Part shown: piece after piece, positions 8,137 to 15,985 of the stretch
How positions within the stretch are numbered: the first letter of the stretch is position 1
How the letters are laid out: each line of letters starts with the position of its first letter
From: Lachnoclostridium phytofermentans ISDg
GTDB lineage: Bacteria > Bacillota > Clostridia > Lachnospirales > Lachnospiraceae
Direction of reading: 5' to 3'
NCBI RefSeq assembly: GCF_000018685.1
Contig: NC_010001.1
Span: forward strand, 2,806,001-2,870,000
DNA length: 64,000 nucleotides
Translations under genes and position numbers: made by a program
The notes under the pieces: generated by a model
Told to the model about the DNA's origin: nothing
What the model saw: the letters and a program-made list of their open reading frames with translations, nothing else
Databases searched by the model: none

Positions 8137-9828
8137 TTAATATTGCCCTACCACACATCCATTATAATAAAAAGCAATGATTTCTGTATATCGAAAACCT
8201 TCTGACGCCATTCCCCTTGCACCAGACTGACTCATTCCAACTCCATGACCAAAGCCCATACCAGCGAAGTAATAAGTGTTCGAATTATTAGGAGCGTTCT
8301 TTAAGAAATTCGTTAAGTTATCCGCGCTTTTTACGATATACTGTTCTTTTACATTATTTAATGAGCTAACTTGACTATTAGCACTGATTACATAGCTGTT
8401 TTTTAATGATATTGTTTTACTGCTTTGGCTTCCTTTAACCGTAACAACGTCAGGTTGATCCTGATAATTAATAATTTTAAACTTGGTGCTTGGGAGCGAA
8501 AACATACTACGAAGACTATTGGTGCTAATCAAAGTACTACCTTGTGTACCAGTAACTTTTAAGGAATATACCCGACTAGAAGCTGTTAAAATACTCGGCG
8601 ATACTTTTTTTATATTCCCTACACTCTTATCATTTCTCTCAAGAATAGTTTGAATATCCGACTTTGTAAATTCTTTAATCCAAGGGCCTTTTTCTGGAAT
8701 TTTTTCATACGTATCTACAACGCTTCGTAGATAAGGTAGCTTACTACCCCACACATCTTCAGAGGCTTCAGTTCTTCCCCCACTTGTGGAGGAGTAATAG
8801 GAAGTTATCATTTTTCCTTGGTATTTTACTACTTCTCCTTGGGTTGCTGCAACTGCTGCCGTAGCCTGTTTTGTCTCATATCCATATCCCCTGTAAACCT
8901 GGTTAGTCTGCGTATCTTCTATAGAATAGGCCTTTTTCGCATTAGAATCAGCTGTATAATCCGTTTTTGTTAAAGCATAACTTCTTGCGCAAACAGCTTG
9001 GGTCTTTAAACTTTCTATTGGCCAGCTACTAACCATCTCACAGGGTACAACACCAAGAAGATAAGATTCAATATTAATTATGTTAACTGCGGTTAATGAA
9101 GTCTTTCCATAACAGCCAATCTCTAATCTCCCTCGATACGAGCGTTCACCCAAATCTATCAAAGAAACATTTTTACTGTTTTTAGAAATTGCTTTTATCT
9201 GAGGATAGGCATTTTCAATTCCTCCATCAATTAGGAGTTGTACACCATCTCCAGACATCAGTACTCGATGTTTATTATTTTTTACTGGACCTAAGTAAGT
9301 ATACCCAAGCTTCCCTTTTATTTTCTGATACATTTCAGAAAAACTCGAACTGCTCATATCACCACCAACATAGACACGGTAATGGTTCCGATAAATTGCT
9401 GTTGGCACGGTCGGCACCCCTAGCATTGCAATCTTGTCTGCAACTTGTTTTGCTTCCTCATAAGTAGAAAAGGATTTAGATAAAACGTAATAGTTTCCTT
9501 TCGCAGGTTGAAAAATAAAACCATTTCTTGATTGAAAGCTAACTTCTGAAAGATATTTATCTTTAATACAATATCCAAGTGCTATCTCCGTAGTTTGAAT
9601 CTTTATTGAAGAATTACCCTCATACTTTTCATGAAGTCCAACTCGAATATCTGTCATATCTTTTTTATTTGTTACAAGCGGTACCGTTGAAAGAACTTGA
9701 TTATTCAATAAATTTTGTGCAGATACTTGTCCACTTGGAAGGATTGAAATAAATATGATTAAGAAAAAGCCAATATATGATAATTTAATATGCAAAAGGC
9801 TTCGTCTTCTGTATTTTTCAATTGTCAT
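8137..9828 (-). CDS. SpoIID/LytB-domain protein with SPOR-like repeat, probable lytic transglycosylase
   Basis: 563 residues with a basic N-terminus and signal peptide or anchor (about residues 14-38). A SPOR-like region around 110-175 (YYVLSKSFSTYEEAKQVADK) is expected to bind denuded peptidoglycan. The SpoIID domain follows from about 240: GVVPCEMVSSWP contains Glu264, matching the catalytic glutamate of SpoIID, then SLKTQAVCARSYAL, SYYSSTSGGRT and GMGFGHGVGMSQSGARGMAS. SpoIID cuts glycan strands during engulfment together with SpoIIP and SpoIIM. This protein is much longer than canonical SpoIID (about 340 residues), so it may be a vegetative or germination paralogue. AGGAG seven bases before the ATG supports the start. 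Confidence 0.88.
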   Translation of the reverse strand: MTIEKYRRRSLLHIKLSYIGFFLIIFISILPSGQVSAQNLLNNQVLSTVPLVTNKKDMTDIRVGLHEKYEGNSSIKIQTTEIALGYCIKDKYLSEVSFQSRNGFIFQPAKGNYYVLSKSFSTYEEAKQVADKIAMLGVPTVPTAIYRNHYRVYVGGDMSSSSFSEMYQKIKGKLGYTYLGPVKNNKHRVLMSGDGVQLLIDGGIENAYPQIKAISKNSKNVSLIDLGERSYRGRLEIGCYGKTSLTAVNIINIESYLLGVVPCEMVSSWPIESLKTQAVCARSYALTKTDYTADSNAKKAYSIEDTQTNQVYRGYGYETKQATAAVAATQGEVVKYQGKMITSYYSSTSGGRTEASEDVWGSKLPYLRSVVDTYEKIPEKGPWIKEFTKSDIQTILERNDKSVGNIKKVSPSILTASSRVYSLKVTGTQGSTLISTNSLRSMFSLPSTKFKIINYQDQPDVVTVKGSQSSKTISLKNSYVISANSQVSSLNNVKEQYIVKSADNLTNFLKNAPNNSNTYYFAGMGFGHGVGMSQSGARGMASEGFRYTEIIAFYYNGCVVGQY

Positions 9829-10021
9829 TCTTCTACTCCTAACTTTACATATGTTATGTATTATAATAGTTTTTTTGTAAAAAATCTACCTTAGCTGTTG
9901 TATAATTTACTTTTTTCATTATAATAGTATTTATGTGTAGAATTTCAACCACATTTCGTGTCTGTATATTCCAAGGCACAAATCTATTATGTAAAAAACA
10001 CGCATTGAAATGGAGTTCTGA

Positions 10022-10549
10022 ATGAAAAAATATGTAAAACTTTATGATGTTACTGCCCTTTATCCAATCTGGTTTTTATTATTAATGCCAAATACTTGGA
10101 TATTTTTAATTGCAACACAGTTTATCTTAGCAAGCTTTGTTCTTCTTGGTGGATTAAAATATATGGAATATGATGATATATCCTCTGTATGGAAGAAAAC
10201 TATTATTTGGAATACGCTATATGGCTTTATTGGTTATCCTATCACATGCGGCATCTTGTTTTCTACTCAGTTTATCTCGGAAACAATGCCGAAAGGGGAA
10301 TGGCTATTAGAAAACCTTACAACTCCAATAGCGACGAATCCATTTTCCCATCTAACCTCTGCTATCTTTATTATCGTTGTGGTTGCTTTTTCAGCTTTCA
10401 TTGCTTATATCATGAATAGATTTTTCTCATTTAAAAAAACAAATCTAAGCAAAGCTCAAGTAAATCGATTATCTATTTACTTAGCAATTATTACAGCACC
10501 TTATATAGCAATGATACCAAGTATTACTCTTTATAACTCGATGTTTTAA
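10022..10549 (+). CDS. Multi-pass membrane protein of unknown function
   Basis: 175 residues with GGAG six bases before the ATG. Four or five hydrophobic segments: about 12-30, 28-46, 62-82, 112-133 and 150-170. It contains a repeated TTP/TAP-type loop and ends YIAMIPSITLYNSMF. I do not recognise a family. It is transcribed alone, divergently from the SpoIID-domain gene (193-base spacer) and convergently with the nucleotidyltransferase gene. Intact frame, ribosome site and coherent topology argue that it is real. Confidence 0.65.
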   Translation: MKKYVKLYDVTALYPIWFLLLMPNTWIFLIATQFILASFVLLGGLKYMEYDDISSVWKKTIIWNTLYGFIGYPITCGILFSTQFISETMPKGEWLLENLTTPIATNPFSHLTSAIFIIVVVAFSAFIAYIMNRFFSFKKTNLSKAQVNRLSIYLAIITAPYIAMIPSITLYNSMF

Positions 10550-10616
10550 ATTGTCTCTACGTTTTAAAGTTAACTCTATTTTTTAAATCATCTCTACGTT
10601 ATAAAGTTGGCTCTAT
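10544..10616. repeat. Two diverged 36-bp direct repeats at the gene end
   Basis: Positions 10544-10579 and 10581-10616 (period 37) share TTTTAAAT, TCTCTACGTT, AAAGTT and CTCTAT; a third partial copy follows. The first copy overlaps the stop codon of the membrane-protein gene. Confidence 0.65.
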
Positions 10617-10654
10617 GTTTTTAAGTAGATTTTGTTTTACTTCTTGTAAAGGGA

Positions 10655-10729
10655 ACATAAAAAACAATATAAAAAAACTGCTTCATATCCAAAAAGAATG
10701 AAGCAGTTTTTTTATATTGTTTTTTATGT
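10655..10729. terminator. Very long bidirectional terminator hairpin
   Basis: Perfect 32-base arms (10655-10686 and 10698-10729) with an 11-base loop; the stem contains A-runs on one side and T-runs on the other, so U-tracts form in both directions. It separates the convergent membrane-protein and nucleotidyltransferase genes. The rest of the 10550-10941 spacer shows nothing else. Confidence 0.85.
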
Positions 10730-10941
10730 CGTTTTTTCATATTGCTTTTATGTTGTTTCGCTGTTGTATATTTTGTCTTTTCTTTTTGGTATGCTGTTTT
10801 TAAGCTACATTATAAACTATAAAGTTTCTATATAAGTCGCTTTATAAATTATTATTAATTTATAGCTGTTCATAAGCTAAAATCATATTTAGATTTTTAA
10901 CAGTTAATTTTATAAGCTGTTATCTTAGTGTCTTTAGACTT

Positions 10942-11787
10942 TTATTCAGATAATGCTTTTATAACCCAATCACTTGCATATTCATCAGCCTTAATTGAAT
11001 ATTCATAACTCAACTTATTTGCAATTTCTACGGCAATTAATCGAAACAAATCCATAGTCGATAACAGAGCATTTTTAATATCATTTCTTTCATAATGGGC
11101 ATAGCAACTCGAAAGCCTTTGAATAATCCATTCCTCTGCCCACTCTTCTAGAAAACGCCCGCTATGCCAAGTATCATAGTCCAATCCATTTAATACGTGC
11201 GCATGACACTCAATGAGAGTTAAAAGCATCCACTTCATATAATTGTCAACACATGATTTTGCTGTCCATAATTCGCCACGGATTAACTTCTTCACCGTCC
11301 AAATTGTATGATACCAAAAGTCGTTTGTTATGTTGTTAAATTCGCATTCCGACAATAAAATGTAAGAAGTTCTTTCAGTAGCGGTTAGAGGTAAAATATG
11401 TTCCATACCGATTTTATCAATTAAGATACGATAACCACGCTTCAATATATCAATCTCATTATTCCTAATAGCGTTTTCTAAACTATTTCGAGAAAGAATA
11501 ACAAAATCAACATCAAGTGCATTATCAAAAAGTATTCTTCTTTCTTTCTCTCCGCCAATTGTGTCTTCAATAAAAGAAATATGAAAATTTCCAATTTGTT
11601 CAAGCCAATGATCGGATTGCAGAAAAAAGTTAGGGTCATCAACAACCATTATAATATCTAGATCAGAAAAATCATCCGCAGGATGGTTGTTTCTAGCCTG
11701 AGAGCCAATCATTAAAGCCGCATGTACTTTATCAGTTCTATTTCCCCATTTCATAAAGTTGTTGATGATCAATTCAAATCGGTTCAT
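10942..11787 (-). CDS. ANT(6)-like aminoglycoside adenylyltransferase family protein
   Basis: 281 residues. The nucleotidyltransferase signature is complete: MIGSQARNNHPADDFSDLDI (GSxAR with DxD) and a third acidic patch ALDVDFVI. Overall length and the SECEFNN and FWYHTIWTVKKLIRGE regions fit the streptomycin 6-adenylyltransferase (AadE) family. Such enzymes adenylylate streptomycin, but many chromosomal homologues of Firmicutes confer no resistance, so the substrate is uncertain. The frame opens at a TTG at 11802; the ATG at 11787 preceded by GGAG is chosen. It directly follows lepB (18 bases) and may be co-transcribed. Confidence 0.85.
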   Translation of the reverse strand: MNRFELIINNFMKWGNRTDKVHAALMIGSQARNNHPADDFSDLDIIMVVDDPNFFLQSDHWLEQIGNFHISFIEDTIGGEKERRILFDNALDVDFVILSRNSLENAIRNNEIDILKRGYRILIDKIGMEHILPLTATERTSYILLSECEFNNITNDFWYHTIWTVKKLIRGELWTAKSCVDNYMKWMLLTLIECHAHVLNGLDYDTWHSGRFLEEWAEEWIIQRLSSCYAHYERNDIKNALLSTMDLFRLIAVEIANKLSYEYSIKADEYASDWVIKALSE

Positions 11788-11805
11788 ATTTATCTCCAGC
11801 AAACA

Positions 11806-12384
11806 CTATTTTACGAATCCCAAAGTTGGTGAATAACGGAATAAAGGTTTTCCTATGATATCTTTAAGAGGAACATATTTTGATATCCAGTATCTCGCAT
11901 CTTCCGATACATTTCGGTTGTCCCCTAGAAAGAAATAACAGCCTTCTGGAACTTGAAATTCCATATCTGCTTCTGGTTTCATAGGCTCTTTTAAATACGG
12001 CTCGTCTAGTGGAGTTTCCGAATGGTTTATGTAAACCTTACCATCTTTGATTGTTACAGTTTCATTCGGTAAACCAATAACACGCTTGATATAATTTTCA
12101 GATCGATCATCAGGGTATATAAATATTGCGATATCACCACGCTTTGGTTTTGAAAATGCATAAGATAATCGATTACCAATCAGGCGGTCTTTTGTCATAA
12201 TCGTGTTTTCCATAGAACTAGATGGTATCTCAACTTTTATAATAACATAAGTATTTACTAGTAACGCCATAATAAAACCCGCTGCTATTATTAAAATCCA
12301 GCTTATAATCTCATTACGAACCTTTTTCTGTTTCTCTTCCGCTGTCAATTCTTTCTTTTCTGATTCCTGTAGGTCTTTTGCCAT
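11806..12384 (-). CDS. lepB: Type I signal peptidase
   Basis: 192 residues. Cleaves signal peptides of exported proteins on the outer face of the membrane. A charged N-terminus is followed by one membrane anchor (about 28-50, IISWILIIAAGFIMALLVN). The catalytic Ser lies in VEIPSSSMENTI, the catalytic Lys in YIKRVIGLPNETV, and the conserved box GDNRNVSEDARYW is present with Ala replacing the usual Ser. A dispersed palindromic repeat lies 28 bases upstream of the ATG. The N-terminal Glu/Lys-rich extension of about 25 residues is common in clostridial signal peptidases. Confidence 0.93.
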   Translation of the reverse strand: MAKDLQESEKKELTAEEKQKKVRNEIISWILIIAAGFIMALLVNTYVIIKVEIPSSSMENTIMTKDRLIGNRLSYAFSKPKRGDIAIFIYPDDRSENYIKRVIGLPNETVTIKDGKVYINHSETPLDEPYLKEPMKPEADMEFQVPEGCYFFLGDNRNVSEDARYWISKYVPLKDIIGKPLFRYSPTLGFVK

Positions 12385-12411
12385 AATAACACCTCATTTC
12401 TAATGAAATTT

Positions 12412-12451
12412 ATTCATGACAAGAAAAAGTTAGCGTAGCTTACTTTTCTTG
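12412..12451 (+). repeat. Dispersed palindromic repeat, copy A
   Basis: Begins ATTCATGACAAGAAAAAGTT. CAAGAAAAAGTTAGC (12420-12434) pairs with GCTTACTTTTCTTG (12438-12451), giving an almost perfect hairpin with a three-base loop. It lies in the leader of lepB. Confidence 0.75.
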
Positions 12452-12543
12452 ATTATATTCCATTCTTCTTTTAATGCAAACGCTACAGATACTCATTCAT
12501 TTTTTTATGGGGTGCCGCAAAAATTGTGACAACCCCATATATG

Positions 12544-12693
12544 TTAGAATAAAATATCTTTCTTTCTGTTAAGTAAACGTGCTCCGGTCGTTATCATTAA
12601 TGCTCCAGTTACGCAACCAATTAGTGTTACACTAATTCCAACTACAAGACTTATGATACCAGATGAATTCATTGTTTTATATACTTTCTCCAT
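12544..12693 (-). CDS. 49-residue single-span membrane peptide
   Basis: Short frame from ATG 12693 to TAA 12544-12546, with GAGG five bases upstream. One hydrophobic segment (GIISLVVGISVTLIGCVTGA) is followed by a basic tail (RLLNRKKDILF), so an inside-positive single-pass topology is expected. It sits 40 bases after pyrE and upstream of lepB on the same strand. I do not recognise a family. The ribosome site, clean membrane segment and basic tail support a real small protein. Confidence 0.6.
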   Translation of the reverse strand: MEKVYKTMNSSGIISLVVGISVTLIGCVTGALMITTGARLLNRKKDILF

Positions 12694-12733
12694 GCTAACC
12701 TCGTTTCTGGCTACAAATACCTTTTATTAACGC

Positions 12734-13411
12734 TTATGCTTCTACTCCGTACTGCTCATAATAAGCATCTATTGCCTGTTTTAATTGATCATCAATCACT
12801 ACTTTTCCATTATAAGGCTTTCCATATAAATGTTCAACTACTTCTTTCATTGTTACGATTGCTGTAGTTTCGATACCGTAGTTTTCTTCTATTTCTTTTA
12901 AAGCACTCTTTTTACCTTGTCCTCGCTCCATACGGTCAACAGAAACTACTAATCCTACCACATCAACATTTCCCTGTGCAGAAAGAATTGGCATTGTCTC
13001 ACCAATAGAGGTTCCAGCAGTCGTAACATCTTCAATAATAACAACTTTGTCACCATCACTGATTGGACTTCCAAGAAGGATCCCAGTATCACCATGATCC
13101 TTAACTTCTTTACGATTAGAACAGTATTTTATATCCTTATCAAAATGCTCACTAATGGACATTGCAGTTGCAACACTAAGAGGAATTCCTTTATAAGCTG
13201 GTCCAAAAAGTACATCAAAATCAAGTCCATATGCATCATGAATCGCTTTTGCATAGTACTCACCAAGTTTTCTCAGTTGAGCTCCTGTTCTGTAAAAACC
13301 AGTGTTAACAAAGAAAGGTGTCTTTCTACCGCTTTTCGTTGTAAAATCACCAAATTTAAGTACTCCGCAATCAACCATAAATTCAATAAACTCTTTCTTG
13401 TACTGTTCCAT
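12734..13411 (-). CDS. pyrE: Orotate phosphoribosyltransferase
   Basis: 225 residues. Joins orotate and PRPP to make orotidine 5'-phosphate in pyrimidine synthesis. The PRPP-binding motif VVIIEDVTTAGTS is intact, and the flexible loop NRKEVKDHGDTG carries the catalytic Lys and His. AAAGGAG precedes the ATG. It is the last gene of the pyrK-pyrD-pyrE run, 59 bases after pyrD. No PyrR-type attenuator is evident. Confidence 0.95.
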   Translation of the reverse strand: MEQYKKEFIEFMVDCGVLKFGDFTTKSGRKTPFFVNTGFYRTGAQLRKLGEYYAKAIHDAYGLDFDVLFGPAYKGIPLSVATAMSISEHFDKDIKYCSNRKEVKDHGDTGILLGSPISDGDKVVIIEDVTTAGTSIGETMPILSAQGNVDVVGLVVSVDRMERGQGKKSALKEIEENYGIETTAIVTMKEVVEHLYGKPYNGKVVIDDQLKQAIDAYYEQYGVEA

Positions 13412-13470
13412 AAGTATTCTCCTTTATATTTTCCTTGTATTTATATAATTACAACTTGTGCTAATAAAAC

Positions 13471-14373
13471 CTATTTTACACACCCAATCAAATCGTTAAT
13501 ATCACTTATTTGATTCTTTCTCATGAACTCTTCGATACCCTCAATAACTTCTACCGTAGCATATGGATTTATAAAATTAGCAGTACCAACTGCTACAACC
13601 GTTGCTCCTGCCATAATAAATTCTAGTGCATCCTCCGCATTTTGAATACCGCCCATACCAATGATAGGAAGCTTAACTGCATTCGCAACTTGATATACCA
13701 TACGAACTGCAATTGGTTTTACTGCAGGCCCTGACATCCCGCCAGTCTTATTCGCAATTGCAAATGCTCTGTGGTTAATATCAATTTTCATACCAGTTAA
13801 GGTATTGATTAGTGAAAGTGCATCGGCACCACCAGCTTCTGCTGCCTTCGCCATTTCTGTAATGTCAGTAACGTTTGGACTTAGCTTTACAATGACTGGT
13901 TGCTTCGCATGTCGTTTAATCTCGTCCATAATCATAGCAATCATCTTAGGATCTTGTCCAAAAGCGATACAGCCTTCTTTTACATTCGGGCAGGAAATAT
14001 TAAGTTCCAATAAATCAACTGCCTCCTCAGATAAGCGCTCTACCACTTCAACATATTCCTTAACGGATTTTCCACAGACATTCACAATGACCTTAGTATC
14101 AAACTGCTTTAAAAATGCTAAGTCTCTTTCCACAAACATGTCAACACCAGGATTTTGTAACCCGATTGCATTTAACATACCACCATAGGTTTCTGCAATT
14201 CTAGGTACTGGATTCCCTGGCCAAGGAACACTAGAAACTCCTTTTGTTGTTATCGCTCCAAGACGATTTAAATCAACAAATTCACTATATTCCATACCTG
14301 ATCCAAAAGTTCCGGACGCTGTTGTAACCGGGTTTTTAAACGTAACTCCTGCAATTGTAACGTTCGTATTCAT
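13471..14373 (-). CDS. pyrD: Dihydroorotate dehydrogenase, class 1B catalytic subunit
   Basis: 300 residues. Oxidises dihydroorotate to orotate using FMN and, through PyrK, NAD+. Seen: TASGTFGSGMEY at the N-terminus, the active-site cysteine in NISCPNVKEG (class 1 enzymes use Cys), the FMN-phosphate loop GMGGIQNAEDALEFIMAGA and VGTANFINP. Cytosolic, with no membrane helix, as expected for the PyrD/PyrK heterotetramer. GAGG precedes the ATG. pyrK lies 118 bases upstream. Confidence 0.96.
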   Translation of the reverse strand: MNTNVTIAGVTFKNPVTTASGTFGSGMEYSEFVDLNRLGAITTKGVSSVPWPGNPVPRIAETYGGMLNAIGLQNPGVDMFVERDLAFLKQFDTKVIVNVCGKSVKEYVEVVERLSEEAVDLLELNISCPNVKEGCIAFGQDPKMIAMIMDEIKRHAKQPVIVKLSPNVTDITEMAKAAEAGGADALSLINTLTGMKIDINHRAFAIANKTGGMSGPAVKPIAVRMVYQVANAVKLPIIGMGGIQNAEDALEFIMAGATVVAVGTANFINPYATVEVIEGIEEFMRKNQISDINDLIGCVK

Positions 14374-14491
14374 ACTTTACCTCGTTTCTTCACATTCTTA
14401 AGTTTGTTTGTGGATCAGCACAGACACAAAACTTATTTTCTCACTCCTGCGCATGTATGCGTGTGCTTATCTACGTACAGCACATTCAATT

Positions 14492-15262
14492 TTATAATTC
14501 AATTTCATCTGCATAGAAAACAGGTCCATCCTTACAGACTCTTTTATTATTGACATTACTATGGTGATCCTTATCCTTGGATTTGCACACACAAGCAAGA
14601 CAAGCACCAATTCCACATGCCATTCGCTCTTCCATGGATAATTGAGCTACTAAATTATGTTCACTTGCAAAACTCTTAACTCCACGAAGCATCGGAGTTG
14701 GACCACATGCAAAAATCATGCCATCCGTAATACCATGCTCACGCATTGCATCGATGACATTTCCTTTTGTACCAATACTACCATCTTCGGTAGCAATGAT
14801 TACTTCACCATATAACTTAAATTCGTCCACTAAAAATGTTTCTGAACGATATCCAAGTACTATTTGTTTTTTACCTGGGAGATTTTTTGCGAGTTCTAAC
14901 ATTGGAGGAATTCCAATGCCACCACCAATTAGGATGGAATTAGATGTGTTTTCAAGGAAAAAGCCATTGCCTAGCGGCCCCATAATTTCAATTTCGTCCA
15001 TTTTTTTTGCTTCTGCTATTTCATTCGTACCTGCACCAGCAACACGAAAAACGATTCTTAACATTGTTTTCTCATCATCGATTTCACAGATACTAATTGG
15101 ACGTGGAAGTAAACGACTTCCCTCCTTACAGTAAATAGAAAGAAATTGTCCAGGTTTTGCAACTTTTGCAATGGACTCTTCCTTTAACCATATGCTGTAG
15201 ATACCATCACAGAGTAATTCATTCTCCATAATGACAGCTTTTGTTTTTTTAATTTCCGCCAT
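14492..15262 (-). CDS. pyrK: Dihydroorotate dehydrogenase electron-transfer subunit
   Basis: 256 residues from ATG 15262, which matches the family start (MAEIKKTKAVIMENE); upstream in-frame starts back to 15349 would overlap the preceding gene and lack a good ribosome site. FAD-binding RPISICEI, NAD-binding GGGIGIPPML and the 2Fe-2S cluster cysteines CGIGACLACVC plus a late Cys (KRVCKDGPVF) are all present. It passes electrons from PyrD-bound FMN to NAD+. The start codon is the uncertain part; the function is secure. Confidence 0.93.
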   Translation of the reverse strand: MAEIKKTKAVIMENELLCDGIYSIWLKEESIAKVAKPGQFLSIYCKEGSRLLPRPISICEIDDEKTMLRIVFRVAGAGTNEIAEAKKMDEIEIMGPLGNGFFLENTSNSILIGGGIGIPPMLELAKNLPGKKQIVLGYRSETFLVDEFKLYGEVIIATEDGSIGTKGNVIDAMREHGITDGMIFACGPTPMLRGVKSFASEHNLVAQLSMEERMACGIGACLACVCKSKDKDHHSNVNNKRVCKDGPVFYADEIEL

Positions 15263-15315
15263 GTACCACACCAAGCCTTTCCAAATGATATCCATAACAT
15301 TGTATACGATTACTT

Positions 15316-15909
15316 TTAAAAACGCAACCGTTGATTTTTGAGATACCACTGATAAATTTCTTCCTTTGCAAGATCAAAACTAGAAAATATTTTAATTGCA
15401 TTCTGGGCGTTGTAGTAAACCTTCCAATATCCAGTAATTAAAGAATTTTTCCCATCTTCTTTGATAAACTCTAATATATCTTCTATTGGATATCCAAGAA
15501 ATACTCCAATCTCGTGTGGAAATGGTTCTTCTTCAAAAAAATACTCTTCTAACCTTATAGATAATCTAGAAACAATATTTGAAAGACTTCCATGAGGATA
15601 ATTAAACTTATCTAACAAAAGTCTAGCCCTTGCGTCATTTACTTTTTCTAAAAGCATGTCCTCTCGATAAATAAGATAGACAGTAAAGTCCTCTGTTAAG
15701 ACGACTGGCTGAATTAGTAACTGATTACATAATATTAGATGAAGGAAACATCCAAATACTTCTATTTGCTCTTGTGTTTTATGCATTACAGATAAACTAC
15801 AGGCTGCCCTGCAGTGCATAATGACCGGTGCACATGGCAATAGCAGCCCAAGAAACATTTGATTTAATTTTTTAAGTTTACTAGACCCGTATCTTGCTAA
15901 TACTTTCAT
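15316..15909 (-). CDS. DUF3793 family protein
   Basis: 197 residues, with conserved family features HEIGVFLGYPIEDILEFI and GYWKVYYNAQNAI. The N-terminal half has several cysteines (CAPVIMHCRAACSL). The family is common in anaerobic Firmicutes and its function is unknown; metal or thiol chemistry is suggested only by the cysteines. GAGG ten bases before the ATG supports the start. It ends 53 bases before pyrK and may be co-transcribed with it, though a role in pyrimidine synthesis is not indicated. Confidence 0.83.
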   Translation of the reverse strand: MKVLARYGSSKLKKLNQMFLGLLLPCAPVIMHCRAACSLSVMHKTQEQIEVFGCFLHLILCNQLLIQPVVLTEDFTVYLIYREDMLLEKVNDARARLLLDKFNYPHGSLSNIVSRLSIRLEEYFFEEEPFPHEIGVFLGYPIEDILEFIKEDGKNSLITGYWKVYYNAQNAIKIFSSFDLAKEEIYQWYLKNQRLRF

Positions 15910-15985
15910 CTTAGTACATCCTCTCTTTTTAATAAAGTAACCAAATTCATTAATCTACAGTAACATTATAGTAAAAACTTTGATA

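Noticed and set aside
7865..8140. Rightward frame of 91 codons repeating FYIFM
   Set aside because: It is the translation of the 15-bp minisatellite, overlaps queA on the other strand and has no ribosome site.
14374..14491. Possible PyrR attenuator in the pyrK-pyrD gap
   Set aside because: No conserved anti-terminator or PyrR-binding-loop pattern and no terminator hairpin with U-tract seen.
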